From NCBI GenBank assembly GCA_013398615.1, contig VZSR01003807.1, positions 3,688,307-3,752,306 on the forward strand: a stretch of 64,000 bases of DNA, written 5' to 3'. Numbering within the stretch: position 1 is the first letter of the stretch; every line of letters begins with the position of its first letter. Under the pieces are notes generated by a model. That model saw only the letters and a program-made list of their open reading frames with translations. It was not told the DNA's origin and made no database searches. Source of the DNA: Brachypodius melanocephalos. Lineage: Eukaryota; Chordata; Aves; Passeriformes; Pycnonotidae. Positions 1 to 11,931 of this stretch are shown in pieces. The translations under genes were made by a program, and so were the position numbers.

Positions 1-3000
1 TGCTGATTGATGGCTACAAGGTGGGAAATTCCCATTTACTTGTATAGCATACATACACTTTATCCCCCTACAAACACAGACCGGGAAGGAGAGAAAAAAA
101 CACTTTTGAGATGTAGGAGTAGTTAAGATTCTGTTTCGAGTCAGGGTGCCACTACAATGCGAACAGCTGCCTCCAAAGCATGAGAGAGATAAGTATAAGA
201 TCAGCTCACTTCATGTCAGCTGCAGGATCACAACGGGGTGAGTAGATTTTGTCAACTTCAGCTGAAATTCAACCAGCATTGAAAATGCATCCTGTCACCA
301 ACCTATAATATCTCGCCTCTTTATTTTTTTGGTTGCCCCTCCTCACATGGCCCATCAGAGGCAGAGTCCAACTCCAGGCAAAATCTCAAGGTGCAGATTT
401 CACTTCCACCCTCCTGCAGCTAACTGGTGCATTCCTTTCACTCCAGCTAGCAAAGCTCGCCCAGAATAATCACAGCTTGGCAGGGGAAAACTTCTCTTGA
501 ATGCCTGGGAATCAGATGTGGTTGCATTTTGTTGCAGAGTTTAAGTTGTACAATGGCTTATCTATATACCTAAGTTGCGTTAAGGGGTGGAAAGATAGAC
601 AGAAATACCCCTAAACATGTCATCACAACAATTTAAACACACAGGATTTTAAAAAGCCAAAGTTAGTTATTATCAGTAGAAACACATTCCACTGCTGCTC
701 TACTGAGCCTGTCTTATACACCATACGAAATCTGTCTGGACAAAATGCTGCATTGCATCACCAGAGAGGAAGATTCTGAAAATTAGGATTTTGCAGGGTG
801 AGCTTGCACAAAATGTGTGTGCAAAACTGCCCCCTGCTGTTTAGATTAAGACCCGCACAAGTAAATGATTGTGTGACCAAATGAGTTTTTAGCTGTAAGG
901 GTCCGACATGCAGAGGCAGAATTATCTGACTTCATCTGTTTTCTGCCTCCATGCACACCAGAAATTTTATATACAAAAGCCACTCACAACTGCCTTGCAG
1001 CATGGACCATTCCAAGAGATCCGTAAGCTGCAGAAACACTGTGCCAGCTGCAACACTCGCTCTGTTAAGCAACTCTCCCACCATGGGTAAGCACCACCAG
1101 ACACCCTCTCATCCCAAACATGAGTTGAGAACATCTCAGAGGGCAAGAGAAATGATGAAATTGTGAGTGAGCACTGCAGGACATCCGTCTGTCAACCTGT
1201 TAAAGATAGACCTGACCTTTACAAAGCAGGAACAGGAACTGTATGCCGGGAGTCAAAAGCTTATAGCTCAGAGGTTTTTAAGAGTTAAGGACTACTAAGT
1301 TACGGGAATGATTGGAAAACAGTAGAAAGCTCATCAAAAGATGTCTAGTAAATATTCTTTAAAATTAACCCCTACTGCAGGGAAAGAAGAGAGAACCTGG
1401 ATTCACATGGAAACCATTGTACTTTGAAAAAGCTGCCCATTATCCAATGCCAGCAAGTTGGACAGTTTGGTACAAAAAATAACCCAGAAGGACCAGCTGT
1501 TTCTACAGTTTCACTCACACATTCGTACACAGGATGTGGCAAACTCTGCCCTGTGAGAATAGCATTAGACATCCACATTTTCTTTGGGAAATTTGAGTTT
1601 GGTACAAAAGAGGAAAACAAGTACTGTTTACCCAGACCAGTTCAGTTTCCAGAGGGCCTCTGATGAAAGCTAGCCCAGTCCTTGTGAATTAAGCACAATT
1701 TTCAGCTCTTTGCACCAGGCTTTTGGTCAGTGCACAGAGAATACTGTAAGCTATGCTGGTCAGTGTAAACACAGTAACTAAAAACCAATCCAAAACTTGG
1801 GTACAACAGAAGCCTTGAGGAATTTTTTTTTTCCACATCAGCCCTTTTTATGTCCATACATTTAAAAACACAGAAGCATGGGTGTGCAGCACAACATGCC
1901 TTTGAAACAATCACTAAAAGCACTTAGTGACCACTTCAAAGATTCCCTTGATGTTTAACTCATGTTAACTGTAACACAACAGTCATGTAGAGCCACTGTT
2001 CAGCCTAAGGGACTTAAAACACACCATCAACAGATGTACAAATGAAACTTTAGAAGGATTCTTCTGAGTGCATAAATAGCTGGAACTTTGCTTTGATGAT
2101 GGCTGGCTGGCCTCCTACATAGCAGGGCTGGGACTTCTCCATTTTTCATGTTAAGGGCAACAATAATATTGTGTCAGCCCCCAGGGAAAGGAAATTAGTA
2201 CCAGATGATTCAGTGTGTGCCTGACCACTCTGGTTTTGGATTTGATTCCATTATCTAGAAAACTTAAATGTGAGACATCAAAGGTAGTCCTGCATAATAA
2301 TGAAACTATCTGGGTGGGGTTTTTTCTCTAAAAGCTGCCTGAGAAGCTCGTAACTGATGACAGAAGACTTCCCAACACAAAACTAACCTCTGAGACCTCT
2401 CAGTTTCTTTATAAGAAATCCTTTTAGTGCTGAAAACAAGTGCCTTATTCTTGGAGAAGCACAGAAGGGAAGATGGCTCTTTCTGGGAGATGGACTAGTA
2501 GTTCAACCTGCAGTAAAGTAAGATTACTGATCTTATTCTCCAGCAGCTGTGAGCTCCATAGCAGCAAATCCACAACTGGAATTGTGGATCACTTCCACAC
2601 TTTTTTCATTTGCACATGTGAAAAGAAATGTACAGCACTATGCACAGCTAATGCAATGGCATTACTACTGCTGATGTAGAAACATCCATCATTACCACCA
2701 CGTTTCTGATGACCTGCACTTTGCTGGTGTCTGAAATCTTGAGTCTGAAACATCTGTGGACTGTGCATGCTTAGCTATACCTTTGTCAGCTTGCTGTTGC
2801 CACTCTTGGAGCAACAGCAAATTTGCATTCTAGACAAAATCTTCCAAGTCTTCACAATTGTACAGTATTAGCTTCACCAGGACATTTGGAGAGAAGAAAA
2901 GAAATTCAAGTCTTGTTAAAAGGATTCAGCATTCCACTCTATTAGTCCAAGGCACCCAAAACAGGTATCAGAGTTTACTCTAGCCTACTAACCCGGTACC

Positions 3001-3294
3001 TCTGGGTTATCAGATATGAGAGTAAATTTACATTTAAGGCTACATTTAAACCTATGCTATCTTAAATTTTGTTTGCATCTAACTTTGCAGAAGATGAAAA
3101 CTGTTAGAGCAACATGTGAATTGATACTCAGGTTTGCTGACACCCAGTTCAGGATAGCTGTGCTGTAACTTAAAATGTGAATTCAAATTGTCATCATTTT
3201 AACAAAGAGTGTAGAAAAATGCTCAGCTTTGACAGAAGGGCGCTACTTTCGTCTTGTGCTGTTTGGGTTCGTTTTTTCAAGGCAGAATAGAAGT
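1..3294. other. Flank downstream of TOMM20, no gene seen
   Basis: AT-rich sequence with only short open frames under about 82 codons and no recognisable domain, splice-linked coding block, RNA gene or dated repeat. If TOMM20 uses a poly(A) site beyond 3295, part of this stretch could still be its 3' UTR. Confidence 0.5.
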
Positions 3295-3300
3295 TTTATT
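3295..3300 (-). terminator. TOMM20: Possible distal poly(A) signal of TOMM20
   Basis: AATAAA on the minus strand about 2 kb after the stop codon. It would fit a long 3' UTR form; two further hexamers lie between it and the stop. Confidence 0.3.
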
Positions 3301-4958
3301 CACCTTAAAACAATGTTAAAAGCATATCTTTCTAGTTCAATCTTAAGTGACCAGCAAAACAGAAGGTAAATATGCTAACAGTTCTGTCAACATAACCTAA
3401 GAATTCCTACTTTTAAGGGTTAGAAGAGAAAAGAAAAACTCCTTCAAAAAGCCTCATTAAAATCAGACCCTTCTGTAATTTCACAGTATTTTTATTAAGT
3501 GCAAAATAACTTTGTCCCTGTAAAATAAATTAGAAGGAAAAGAGCATGCTGGCCATTGTCCCCTGAAGAATATGGCTACTACATTTTACTTTTACCTTAT
3601 GCTACCTGAGCAATTCAAGCACAAAGATTAAACTACATCCAGTTGTTTAAGACATGTTTGTTGATATCAGCCACTAACTTATTTATCACATTACAGAAAA
3701 TTTCAATAGCATCTCAAATCTTTGGAAATAATGTTTTCAAGGGCTTAAGGGGAAAATACGTATTCCAGAGCAAACCATGTCAGCAGAATGACTCAGTAAG
3801 AGCCATTTCTACTCCCAAACTCAGGTATTGTCTGCTAGGTCACCATCAGCTATCCACTTAACCTCTCAAAAATTCTGTGTGAGGCAATTTCTGAACCACT
3901 GAGGAGAATCTGCCTGTGAAGAAACTTGCACAAGGCTGAAATGAGACAGTTGGCTAGAGTGCTCTCAAAGTACCTCACTTCTACTGGACTATGGCACCTT
4001 GTACATTACTATTAATCTAGCAGCATCATTAATACAAACTGTCAGCTGGTCTGAAAGACACCTCAAAGTATTCTCAAGTTAAAAATCAGTCACTGTGACA
4101 AAAAGATAAAGTTACATTTTAAAGTGTTTCTTCTGCTACCTGAGTGCTGATAGCACAAACCCAGAGAATAGCAGAAGCCAGTCTGTTTTGACATTTAGAA
4201 GATCCTACCCATGAAAAACTTGCTTTCTTAAGTACGCTTCTCCTACTCACTTCAGCCTGTTGTCTTCTTTCCAGTGGCAAAGCAAAATTCTCCACATCAT
4301 ACTGAAATTATACAACATCTAATTCCATTAGCTTTTGCTATTTATCCCAGGGATATAATTGCCTTACCTTATCAGTGCAGAGTTTGTGGTTTTGGTTGTT
4401 TTGGGGTTTTTTTGTTGTTTTGTTTTTTTTTTTTTTTTTCCTTAAGGCAAATGCCTTTAAAAGACTATTAACAACCATTTGCTATGGTCTTGAAGACTAC
4501 AGACTGAAATGTCAGCTGTCTTATCTTGCAATGTTTCAAGCTTTCCAAAAAACCCCCAACCTTCGTGCTCTTAAAATCTGCCCAGGTTCTATCCCAAACA
4601 GCTTTGTTTCAGGCACCTGTATTAATAGGGCTTTCAAGTTTGCCAGTAATTTTGACTTGATCACTTTACATGTTTTTGTTCCTGACAGAAATGGATTTGT
4701 CATTTTTTCTGCAGTCAGTCATCTATTACCATTGTGATTTGCATCTCTCTCTAAGGTGATCTGTTACTGTTTAAATGACAATATATTTATTTTCTCAGGA
4801 AATTACACAAGGTTTTAAACTTAATTAAAAGCATTGGAAGACCAGCCATAACATTAAAAATGAATTTTAATGTTGTCATTTTTGGATCATTGGTTCTGAT
4901 ACCCAAATATTCTGGATTTTAAAGTAGTACTATAGGGACACACAAGTGCAGATAAATC

Positions 4959-4964
4959 TTTATT
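4959..4964 (-). terminator. TOMM20: Proximal poly(A) signal of TOMM20
   Basis: AATAAA on the minus strand, about 345 bases after the stop codon. It is the first canonical hexamer downstream of the coding sequence. Confidence 0.45.
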
Positions 4965-5307
4965 GCCATAACTTCGTTTTTTCAAAAATGAGCATTGGGT
5001 TTTTAATAGGTTGTAGTTTTATGTCTGTATATGTACAACATTACAACTGCGAATTTTAATAATAATGAAGTTAGTGATACTTTGATAACACAGTGTATTT
5101 ATAAAATGAATTCTTATCAAAATACACTTTTCACTGGGATAATAAATAAAATCCTGCGAAACCCACCTACACAAAGTTAATTTTAACTCTGGTAGAACCC
5201 GATGTGGTACACAGTCCATTAACTACTATGTTTGCCCCTTTATCCCCCTACTGATGCTCATCTTCTGGGGTAAGAAAACTTTTTTCCCCCCCCGTTGTGG
5301 TGTGACC

Positions 5308-5352
5308 TCATTCAACATCATCTTCAGCCAAGCACTGTGCATTTACAATTCT
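5308..5352 (-). CDS. TOMM20: TOMM20 coding exon 5 (C-terminus)
   Basis: Encodes RIVNAQCLAEDDVE and a TGA stop at 5310-5308. The acceptor is CTTGCAG. The acidic tail is the family signature. Confidence 0.95.
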   Translation of the reverse strand, partial: RIVNAQCLAEDDVE

Positions 5353-8300
5353 CTGCAAGAAGGAGAAAAACTCATTCACAATTACATAAAATTGACAGTA
5401 GGCAACTGATTATCAAGCAATGTAATTTTACACTGAATACTAAGCAGTGTAATTACTGAACAAACTGATTAAAGTTAAAAATGGCAATCTATTTGACTTA
5501 AGTTTTTGAAGTCAGTTTCACAGAAATTACATACAGTGCAATATCTAACAAAGCCAAAGTCAGATAAACAATATTCTATCAACCTCAACTGATGACTTCT
5601 TTGTGATTTCTGGCACCATTCTCTTAGGAAACATTTTTGTTCCATCATTTCCCCAACTCTTACATCTTGTGTACCTGACACTTTCCAGTGTTACCACTGA
5701 GTGTATGGACCTTACCCTGAAATGTAACCAGGCCTGCACTGTAAGAAGAGCCAATTAACACCCAGAACTGAATCTCTGCTTTATGTCAGGTAACACTGTT
5801 AGAGAGTCCCCTTGTAGTTCTAAGAACATAAAACATATCATTTATTTTACAAGAGACTCACCTGCCAGCATACTAACAACATTACCCACTCAGTACTCAG
5901 ACTAAAATGGGAGGGCATTTTATACAGAGAGGTACTAACACTTTCATCATCAGGGAAACTCCCCAGCTTCCAAAATTGTCACTGGTTCTGGTGCTAGTTA
6001 ACATCTTGTCCATAGTCCATAGCTGTCCCCAGAAGCAACAGGGTAGCAAAAGCAACAGATTCATTTTGATGAACTTTCATAGCACTTACACACACTTGTA
6101 GATATGTAAATTAAAAAAAAAAAAAAAAAACAAAAAAAAACCAACTCAAGACCCAGTGCAATAAAGTTACTGTTTTTCCAATCCCCCCAGTGGGAAACAC
6201 TGGATCACTTATAGTATCAGAGCTGTGGTCAGATGCCTCCACTTCAACATCTTAGCATACCCTACACACAAGAGAAGTTTTGTATTTCCATTTTATTCTA
6301 TTGGCTATTAATGCTACATGATGATTTTCATATTCACTTTTTAAAATCTCAGGTGAAAAAAGCAGCTCCTTTTAATCTAACAGAATATACTAAAAAACCA
6401 ACAGATTACAAACCCTGATACCCAAGACTGGTGTAGTGGATAAAGTATTTCAGTTATTTCCACACCAAACCAACAGGGAATGTTTCACATACCTGGCTTA
6501 TTGTAGGGAGCTTAGTTAGAAGCATTTGAAACACTGGTGGTGGAAGAGTCTGCTGTAGAACTTGTAGTAGCTGCTGCGGCTGCCCACACACAGCAATGGC
6601 ATTGGTCAAGTGATCAACACCTTTTTCATATTCACCTGTGCGACAGATTACACAATGTTTTGAAATCGATCATCTTCCACACTGTAACACATTTTACATA
6701 AAACATCCACTAAGAGTGCATAAAATTATGGTGAATCAATCCTCACTAAGTGCTCTCCTCCTTCCTTGATGGACTTTCTGAACATACAAGAATAGAAACA
6801 AATAAGCGTATTTTCTTAGATGAATTTGACTGCCCAGAATTTCTTTTGTACAAAAATCATCTTCTAGCAAAGGTAGAGAGAAATTATTTTACAACTTACC
6901 ATTTAGAAAAAAGTATTATTACCTTGAGCTAGTAATTCCTCTCCAAGCTGAATCTCCTCCAGGAAAAACTTCTGAACTGCTTCGGCATCTTTCAGATCAG
7001 GCAGCTATAACACACACAGTAAAAGTTAAATTGCCCTTAAATACCAGCTAATAAAAAGTTGGCAGAAAATATTCTCAACTGAACTTAGACATGCACACAA
7101 CCCTATTGTTACACGGACACTGGCAAAAAACCAAGTATCACCACTAAGTTAAATATACACAGAATGTTTTTGAAAATCAGACTCAGGTCTCATAACACCG
7201 CATCACAAATTTGTAGAGAGACAAGAGCCTGAAACACCTCTACTCAGTTTATTAAGTACATCTTTTAGGACCAAATATAAATTCTAAGATGTACTGTGTT
7301 TATAACAACTATATTTCTTGCAATTGTTTAAGAGAAATCTTATATAAATCAAATACTTATTGCAAAACAACCTATTCAGTTGCAAGTGTATCCCATCAAT
7401 AATTTTAAGTCTAAAAAGTCCTTGTTCATATTACAAAGAGGAAAACACCACCAAATCACACAATGAATATTGTGCTTTCTAATATAACTCCTCTATCTGA
7501 CACAAAAAAGGAATAGCCATAGAATTATTTCTGAGCACTAAAAAACCCTAAACACTGCATATTTGCAGGAGTGTTTGTAATCCTGGAATCAAACCAAATC
7601 CTTAAGTCAATCTTACAAATAATACAAGTAAAACATCTTTCAAAATAGCACTGCATTACTGAACACAGTATTACCTTGGAAAGTCCTGCTCTCTCTTTGG
7701 CAAGTTTCTGTTTCTTCCTTCCTGTAAGAATAAAAACATCTTTTATTTTCAATTCAGATTATAGTCTGAAACCATGAACAAATCCAAGTCCTTTTCAAAA
7801 GAAGAAACTGGCAATATATTCCATGTATTGAAGATTGCGCACAAGACTGCAGCCCACTCAGTGCAACAGAGCATCATTCAGAGGTGTAAGGAGGGCTAGC
7901 AGTAGCACCAACCCCAAATGGCAATTCTTCTCCTGACGGCTACAGCAAACACCAGCTGTGCAGAGCAGCACACCTTGTGCACTGTGGGCACACAGAAGCA
8001 GAGAGAATTAGACTAATAGAGGAATTATCTACATGACTCCTGAAGTAAGCCACAGAAGAATTGTCTGTAGGTCCAGGCTAGCATGGTGCACCACCAAGGA
8101 AGAGGAACTGTAGCAGGCCACAGCAGATACATACAGGACACTTTCGCAGCTACTTTATAGCAAAGACTTGGGCTCGAGTTAATAAGTGGCAGTGTCTCGT
8201 CATCCCCCAGTAAGAGCAATACTAAAACATACATTTCTGAAACCTGAAGAAAGCAAACATTTACAAATGGAACAAACATTTACAGAGTTGACTGCCTAAC

Positions 8301-11300
8301 CTAAAGGCAAAAAGTTGGTCTGGTACATGAAGTTGTACCACTCCAGCAAAACTAGTGTAATTAAAGTTGCTTTTAATGCAGTTAGGCGGGTATAAAGGTA
8401 TTTTTATAGTAGCAGCTCTTCATACAAGAAAGAATAATTATATTAACACTGGCAATTTCCTTAGAACAATCATTTTTGTAAGTCTTCACACTTTGAAAAG
8501 GGAAAGGCAATCTTTCATAGAATGCATCTGTTACCACAGAAATGCAATGCATGCATCCAAAAGCACAAAGCTAAACTGCAGCTGTCACACTGGGAGCTGA
8601 AAATGCAAATGGCTTTTTGGGTTTTCTGCTCCTTTGTGGGACTGGTTGGGAAGCTGCTGGGGCTACTCAGGGGCTTTTGCAACCTGTGCCAGCAGCTTCC
8701 CAACCAGTGCCACAAAGGAGCAGAAAATCCAGAAAGCCATTTGCATTTTCAGCTCCCATCAGTTAAGTCTGCCTACCACCCTCCTCTCACTCTGCTCTCC
8801 AGGCAGAAGGTGCTCTTGGGCAAAATTCAGTGTGGCCAGAAATTCTGGCTGTCTCTGAACAAAGACATCTGTGTCTATATTTTAAAGCAGAGCACTTCTG
8901 TTTTATTAATTCAAGAAGGCAAATAGTAAACATACCTGAAGTATTTTATTCATAAAATGCAGCCAGGGAAGCTCAGCAGCTACAGATGTTTATAGCTTTG
9001 CTATCTTTTGGGTCCAATACTAAATATGGACATGCCCCCCAAACTAGCAACAACAAGACCTCAAAAAAAAAAGAAAGCCTAACAGAAAAACCCACCCACA
9101 AAACCTGCTAAATAAGATTAAAACATCTGGAAAATCAAAGCCCAGTAGTTCTATAAGCCTTACAGAAACTTCCAGGAATTTTTTTCCCCAGAAACCTAAA
9201 TCTGGCCATCTCATTTTTATGACAGGCCTTTGCAATGTAAACTTTGGCCCAAACACAGCACACAGGGATGTGCAGTGTAACTGGGAGGGCAAAAAACCAA
9301 TTTCTTCATTTGTCAGCATGTGCTTGACCAAATACAACAGGCAATCCATTGACATGTCAGGTCTCCTGTCCTTCCCAAATTCCGGTGACACTGCATCACA
9401 GAGGCTGAAAAAGGATCTTATCCTCACAAGGTTACTGGAAAAGATGTGCTGTAAAGGTGGTTTCTCCAAGCTTTCCATCCCATACCCCACTATTGCACAA
9501 CACATGGAGCATCTTTACATAAAGAACTGCAGCTGGCTGCTGCACTGAACCTTTCCTGGTCAAGTATTTTACAGCCCAAGCCTTCCTGTCTAGCCAACAG
9601 TAAAAATGCTGTAATACCCAGATCCCTGGCACCACTGCTGAAGCATCCATACTAAATAATCTCTTACACTACCAAAAAAACCCCAACCAAATTACCTAAA
9701 GCCTCACAACTAAATATAGACCAATGCATCACATGCAAGGACTGCAAGTCCTACAATGAAGTCCCTCAAATGACAGCTGCTGCCTCCTATCAAACCAAAA
9801 TGCATTTGTTTTCCACTTCAAAGTTAATGTCAGTTCTTAATCAGAGCATTTCCAAGGTTTATTCAGAACATGACTGGATGGAGGCTCAGATTATGGGAAC
9901 CTGGAATCCAAAAATAATTTTTGGTGCTTCTGCAGAAACCTTACGTAATTCGGTGCTTCTCCTACTGCATATTTGGCATCATGAAAAACCCCACAGCTGA
10001 TTATGTTGCAAAAAATCGAGTTTGCTTGGGCAAAAAAGCACACACCAGTTAACTGCACTAAAATTTCCCAATTAATGACTTCACTGCAGGGAAAAAAAGA
10101 CTTGGAAGACACACAAGAGGGTATGTGCCCAAAATCCAACACACAGGAGCGAGGGCCTGAAGCTGAAATATTTGACAGACGTAACTTGCTGTGGAGGAAA
10201 TTTAGAAAGCAGAGTTAATGCACTGCTAAGCAACATCACTGGCCTGGCAAATTCAATCCAGGAAGGCAGAACCAAAGCTGTTAAACTACATTTTAATGCT
10301 ATCAGGTAAATACTTATTTTCAAGCAGTCCAGTTATTGACTTTTCCATCCATGAAACTGCTGATCACATCATGTTTACTAGTCAGGAAAATCTACCTTAA
10401 TGATAACTTCTTATCTTCAGATTAGTTACCAAAGGAATAATATGCATATTACTCCTACAGAAATAACTCAGTATAAAAAGTATCACCTTACTGCTTATGA
10501 TTCATTTGTGTTCCTTCAGCACTCAAGCCTACAGTTGCATTTAAAACCCTCACTGATTATTAAAACATTTAAAAAAATGTTGAAGACGTGAAATAATGAA
10601 GAGCTATGGGAGGAGAGCTCTACATTTTGGATTAATCAACAATTTTCTCTAGCATTCATTCTTATCCTGGAAGCCAATGGCAAGGCCACCAGGAGGGTTT
10701 AGAATGCAGCCGATGAAATACCTGGGAGCTGCCACAGACCCCTGCCTCACCACAGCAACAACCTCGCTCTAAGAGATCACACACTGCTCGTCTTCCAATT
10801 CGAAAAAAAGAGTGTAACCACGCAAATGTGGTGGCTATAATAGCACTGCTGAGCCTGTAGGAGAGCAAGATTGGACAAGAAAAAAGGCAGGGCGGGAGGT
10901 GAATTTGAACCAAGCACGGTTCAACCACAGGGTACCCAACACCTACAGCAAACGCTCTCTGATGGGGTGACCCTGTCTAGAATCATCTGAAAGGAGGTTG
11001 AAGTGAGGTGGGGATCAGTCTCTTCTACCGTGCCTGCAGTGAGATGACCCGAGAAGATGGCCTTAAGCTGACACATGGGAGATTCAGATGAGACATTAGA
11101 AAAAACCTTTTCCACCGTTAGGGAGGCCAGGCATCGGAATGGTTGCCCAGGGAGGTGGTGGAGTCACGACCCCCGGGGGTGTTCAGGAGGGGCCTGTGTC
11201 TGGCGCTGGGCGATGCTGTTAGCGCAGCAGCGGCAGTGCTGGGCGGATGGCTGGACGGGACTCGAAGGCACCTTCCAGTTCTGACGGTTCCGTGCCGCTG

Positions 11301-11673
11301 TGCCCCGGGCCCTGGTTTCGGTCAAGGGACGGCGAAAGGCCGCAAAGCCGCAGGGGCCGCCGGGGCCTGGGGCAGAGGGGGCGGGGGGTCCCAGCCGGGC
11401 CCGGGGGCGGCGCTGCGGCGACAGCACGTGCTGCCTTCCCGCGCCCCGGCCGGGCGGGCGAGCGAAGGAGAGAAACGGGGGATCACTGAGGGAAGGGCGC
11501 GACGGCGGCAAGGGGCGGGAGGAAAGGGGAGGGGGCGCCCCGGGACACTCACGCTCCCGCAGCCGGTTCTTGAAATTGGGGTCGCTCCTCCTCTTGCGGT
11601 CGAAGTAGATGCAGTATCCGATGAAGAGCGCCCCGCAGAGCCCCGCGGCGATGGCGCTGGTCCTGCCCACCAT
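5308..11673 (-). CDS. TOMM20: TOMM20, mitochondrial import receptor subunit TOM20 (5 coding exons)
   Basis: TOM20 is anchored in the mitochondrial outer membrane and binds amphipathic presequences of imported proteins, passing them to the TOM40 pore. Joined exons 11553-11673, 7675-7721, 6923-7004, 6493-6635 and 5308-5352 give exactly 145 codons, the vertebrate length. The N-terminus MVGRTSAIAAGLCGALFIGY is the membrane anchor, followed by the basic linker FDRKRRSDPNFKNRLRERRK. Residues 57-131 form the TPR-like presequence-binding fold, including LTNAIAVCGQPQQLLQVLQQ. The C-terminus is the acidic LAEDDVE. A second ATG directly upstream (11676-11674) would add one Met; the family start is the downstream one. 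All introns are GT-AG and all phases agree. Differences from mammals are few (for example NAQC near the end). The promoter is a CpG island. Identification is very secure. Confidence 0.97.
6493..6635 (-). CDS. TOMM20: TOMM20 coding exon 4
   Basis: A 143-base exon from GEYEKGVDHLTNAIAV to LLTKLPTISQ. It is the core of the TPR-like fold with the glutamine-rich helix. The acceptor is CGCACAG and the donor GTATGT. Confidence 0.95.
6923..7004 (-). CDS. TOMM20: TOMM20 coding exon 3
   Basis: An 82-base exon from LPDLKDAEAVQKFF to EELLAQ plus one base, the start of the presequence-binding domain. The acceptor is TTATAG and the donor GTAATA. Confidence 0.95.
7675..7721 (-). CDS. TOMM20: TOMM20 coding exon 2
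   Basis: A 47-base exon completing Arg41 and encoding RKKQKLAKERAGLSK. The acceptor CTTACAG ends at 7722 and the donor GTAATA starts at 7674. Confidence 0.95.
8591..8758. repeat. Long inverted repeat with 70-base arms
   Basis: The left arm is 8591-8660 and the right arm 8689-8758. They are reverse complements with about three mismatches, separated by a 28-base loop. The arms begin TGGGAGCTGAAAATGCAAAT and end with its complement. No clear target-site duplication is visible at the ends. TOMM20 is transcribed through it, so the intron can fold into a long hairpin RNA. It could be a fold-back (MITE-like) element or a local inverted duplication. Confidence 0.9.
10975..11288 (+). mobile_element. 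CR1 LINE fragment, 3' part, in TOMM20 intron 1
   Basis: The sequence follows the well-known avian CR1 3' region in order: a CTGAAAGGAGGTTGAAG-like block, GGTCTCTTCT-like block, AGATGAGACATTAG, then GGAGGTGGTGGAGTCAC and a GTGTTCAGGAGG-like block. It is plus-oriented, antisense to TOMM20, 5'-truncated and diverged. It ends about 265 bases from exon 1, at the edge of the CpG island. The ends are approximate. Confidence 0.8.
11553..11673 (-). CDS. TOMM20: TOMM20 coding exon 1
   Basis: Encodes residues 1-40 (membrane anchor and basic linker) plus one base of codon 41. The donor GTGAGT runs from 11552 downward. The 5' UTR lies in the GC-rich stretch above 11673. Confidence 0.95.
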
Positions 11674-11782
11674 CATGGCGCTGCCGCCGCCCCCGCGCCG
11701 CTCCCGCCGCGCGGCCCGCGCCGAGCTCCGCAGGCACCTTGGGGCGAGCGGGCACTGGGAAAGGACCCCTCCTCGCTTCCGC

Positions 11783-11790
11783 TTACGTCA
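11783..11790. promoter_or_regulatory. TOMM20: CRE/ATF site upstream of TOMM20
   Basis: TTACGTCA is a one-mismatch variant of the full CRE palindrome. It lies about 110 bases upstream of the ATG and overlaps an ETS-like CTTCCGCTT by two bases. Confidence 0.5.
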
Positions 11791-11842
11791 TCAGCCGGCG
11801 GCGGCACAGGGCGCCTCCCGCGCTGCCTGCGCCGAAGCCAGG

Positions 11843-11852
11843 GCGCATGCGC
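11843..11852. promoter_or_regulatory. TOMM20: NRF1-type site upstream of TOMM20
   Basis: GCGCATGCGC is a perfect palindrome and matches the NRF1 consensus. It lies about 170 bases upstream of the ATG, inside the CpG island. Confidence 0.6.
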
Positions 11853-11931
11853 GGGGGGCGTGGCCTGAGCCCACCAAGCGCCGTGAGGGGCCGGGGGAGC
11901 GGGAAACGGGATCCCGGGAAAGAGCCCTGGG

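Larger units (their letters stand above)
3295..5307 (-). other. TOMM20: TOMM20 3' untranslated region (probable extent)
   Basis: This follows the TOMM20 stop codon on the minus strand. Reverse-strand AATAAA hexamers (TTTATT on the plus strand) lie at 4959-4964, 4786-4791, 3491-3496 and 3295-3300. The first would give a tail of about 0.35 kb and the last about 2 kb. Mammalian TOMM20 mRNAs are known for long 3' UTRs, so alternative polyadenylation is likely. The true end is inferred, not seen. The stretch has no coding content; a run of T lies near 4427-4440. Confidence 0.5.
7722..11552 (-). other. TOMM20: TOMM20 intron 1
   Basis: A 3.8 kb intron, by far the longest of the gene. It holds a long inverted repeat (8591-8758), a CR1 tail in the opposite orientation (about 10975-11288), and the stretch where a SNORA14-type snoRNA would be expected (about 10715-10860). 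The other open frames here look incidental. Confidence 0.8.
11290..11930 (-). promoter_or_regulatory. TOMM20: TOMM20 CpG-island promoter
   Basis: A very GC- and CpG-rich block that covers exon 1 and the sequence upstream of it; no TATA box is apparent. Sites visible upstream of the start codon are an ETS-like GGAA core (CTTCCGCTT, 11776-11784), a CRE/ATF site (TTACGTCA, 11783-11790), a palindromic NRF1 site (GCGCATGCGC, 11843-11852) and a GC/KLF box just beyond. NRF1 and GABP (NRF2) are established regulators of mitochondrial biogenesis genes, including import receptors. The transcription start itself is not mapped. Confidence 0.8.

Noticed and set aside
9044..9548. Opposing open frames of 153 and 109 codons in TOMM20 intron 1
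   Set aside because: Two strands open over the same bases, no domain, and AT-rich simple-sequence edges; probably chance.
11164..11552. Continuation of the TOMM20 exon 1 frame past RLRER
   Set aside because: This is intron 1: a GTGAGT donor ends the exon, and the next exon restores the family sequence RRKKQKLAKERAGLSK.
11143..11868. 241-codon plus-strand open frame across the TOMM20 first exon
   Set aside because: It lies in the CpG island, where stops are rare; it is antisense to a secure exon, has Gly/Arg/Pro/Ala-rich low-complexity content and shares space with frames in other phases.
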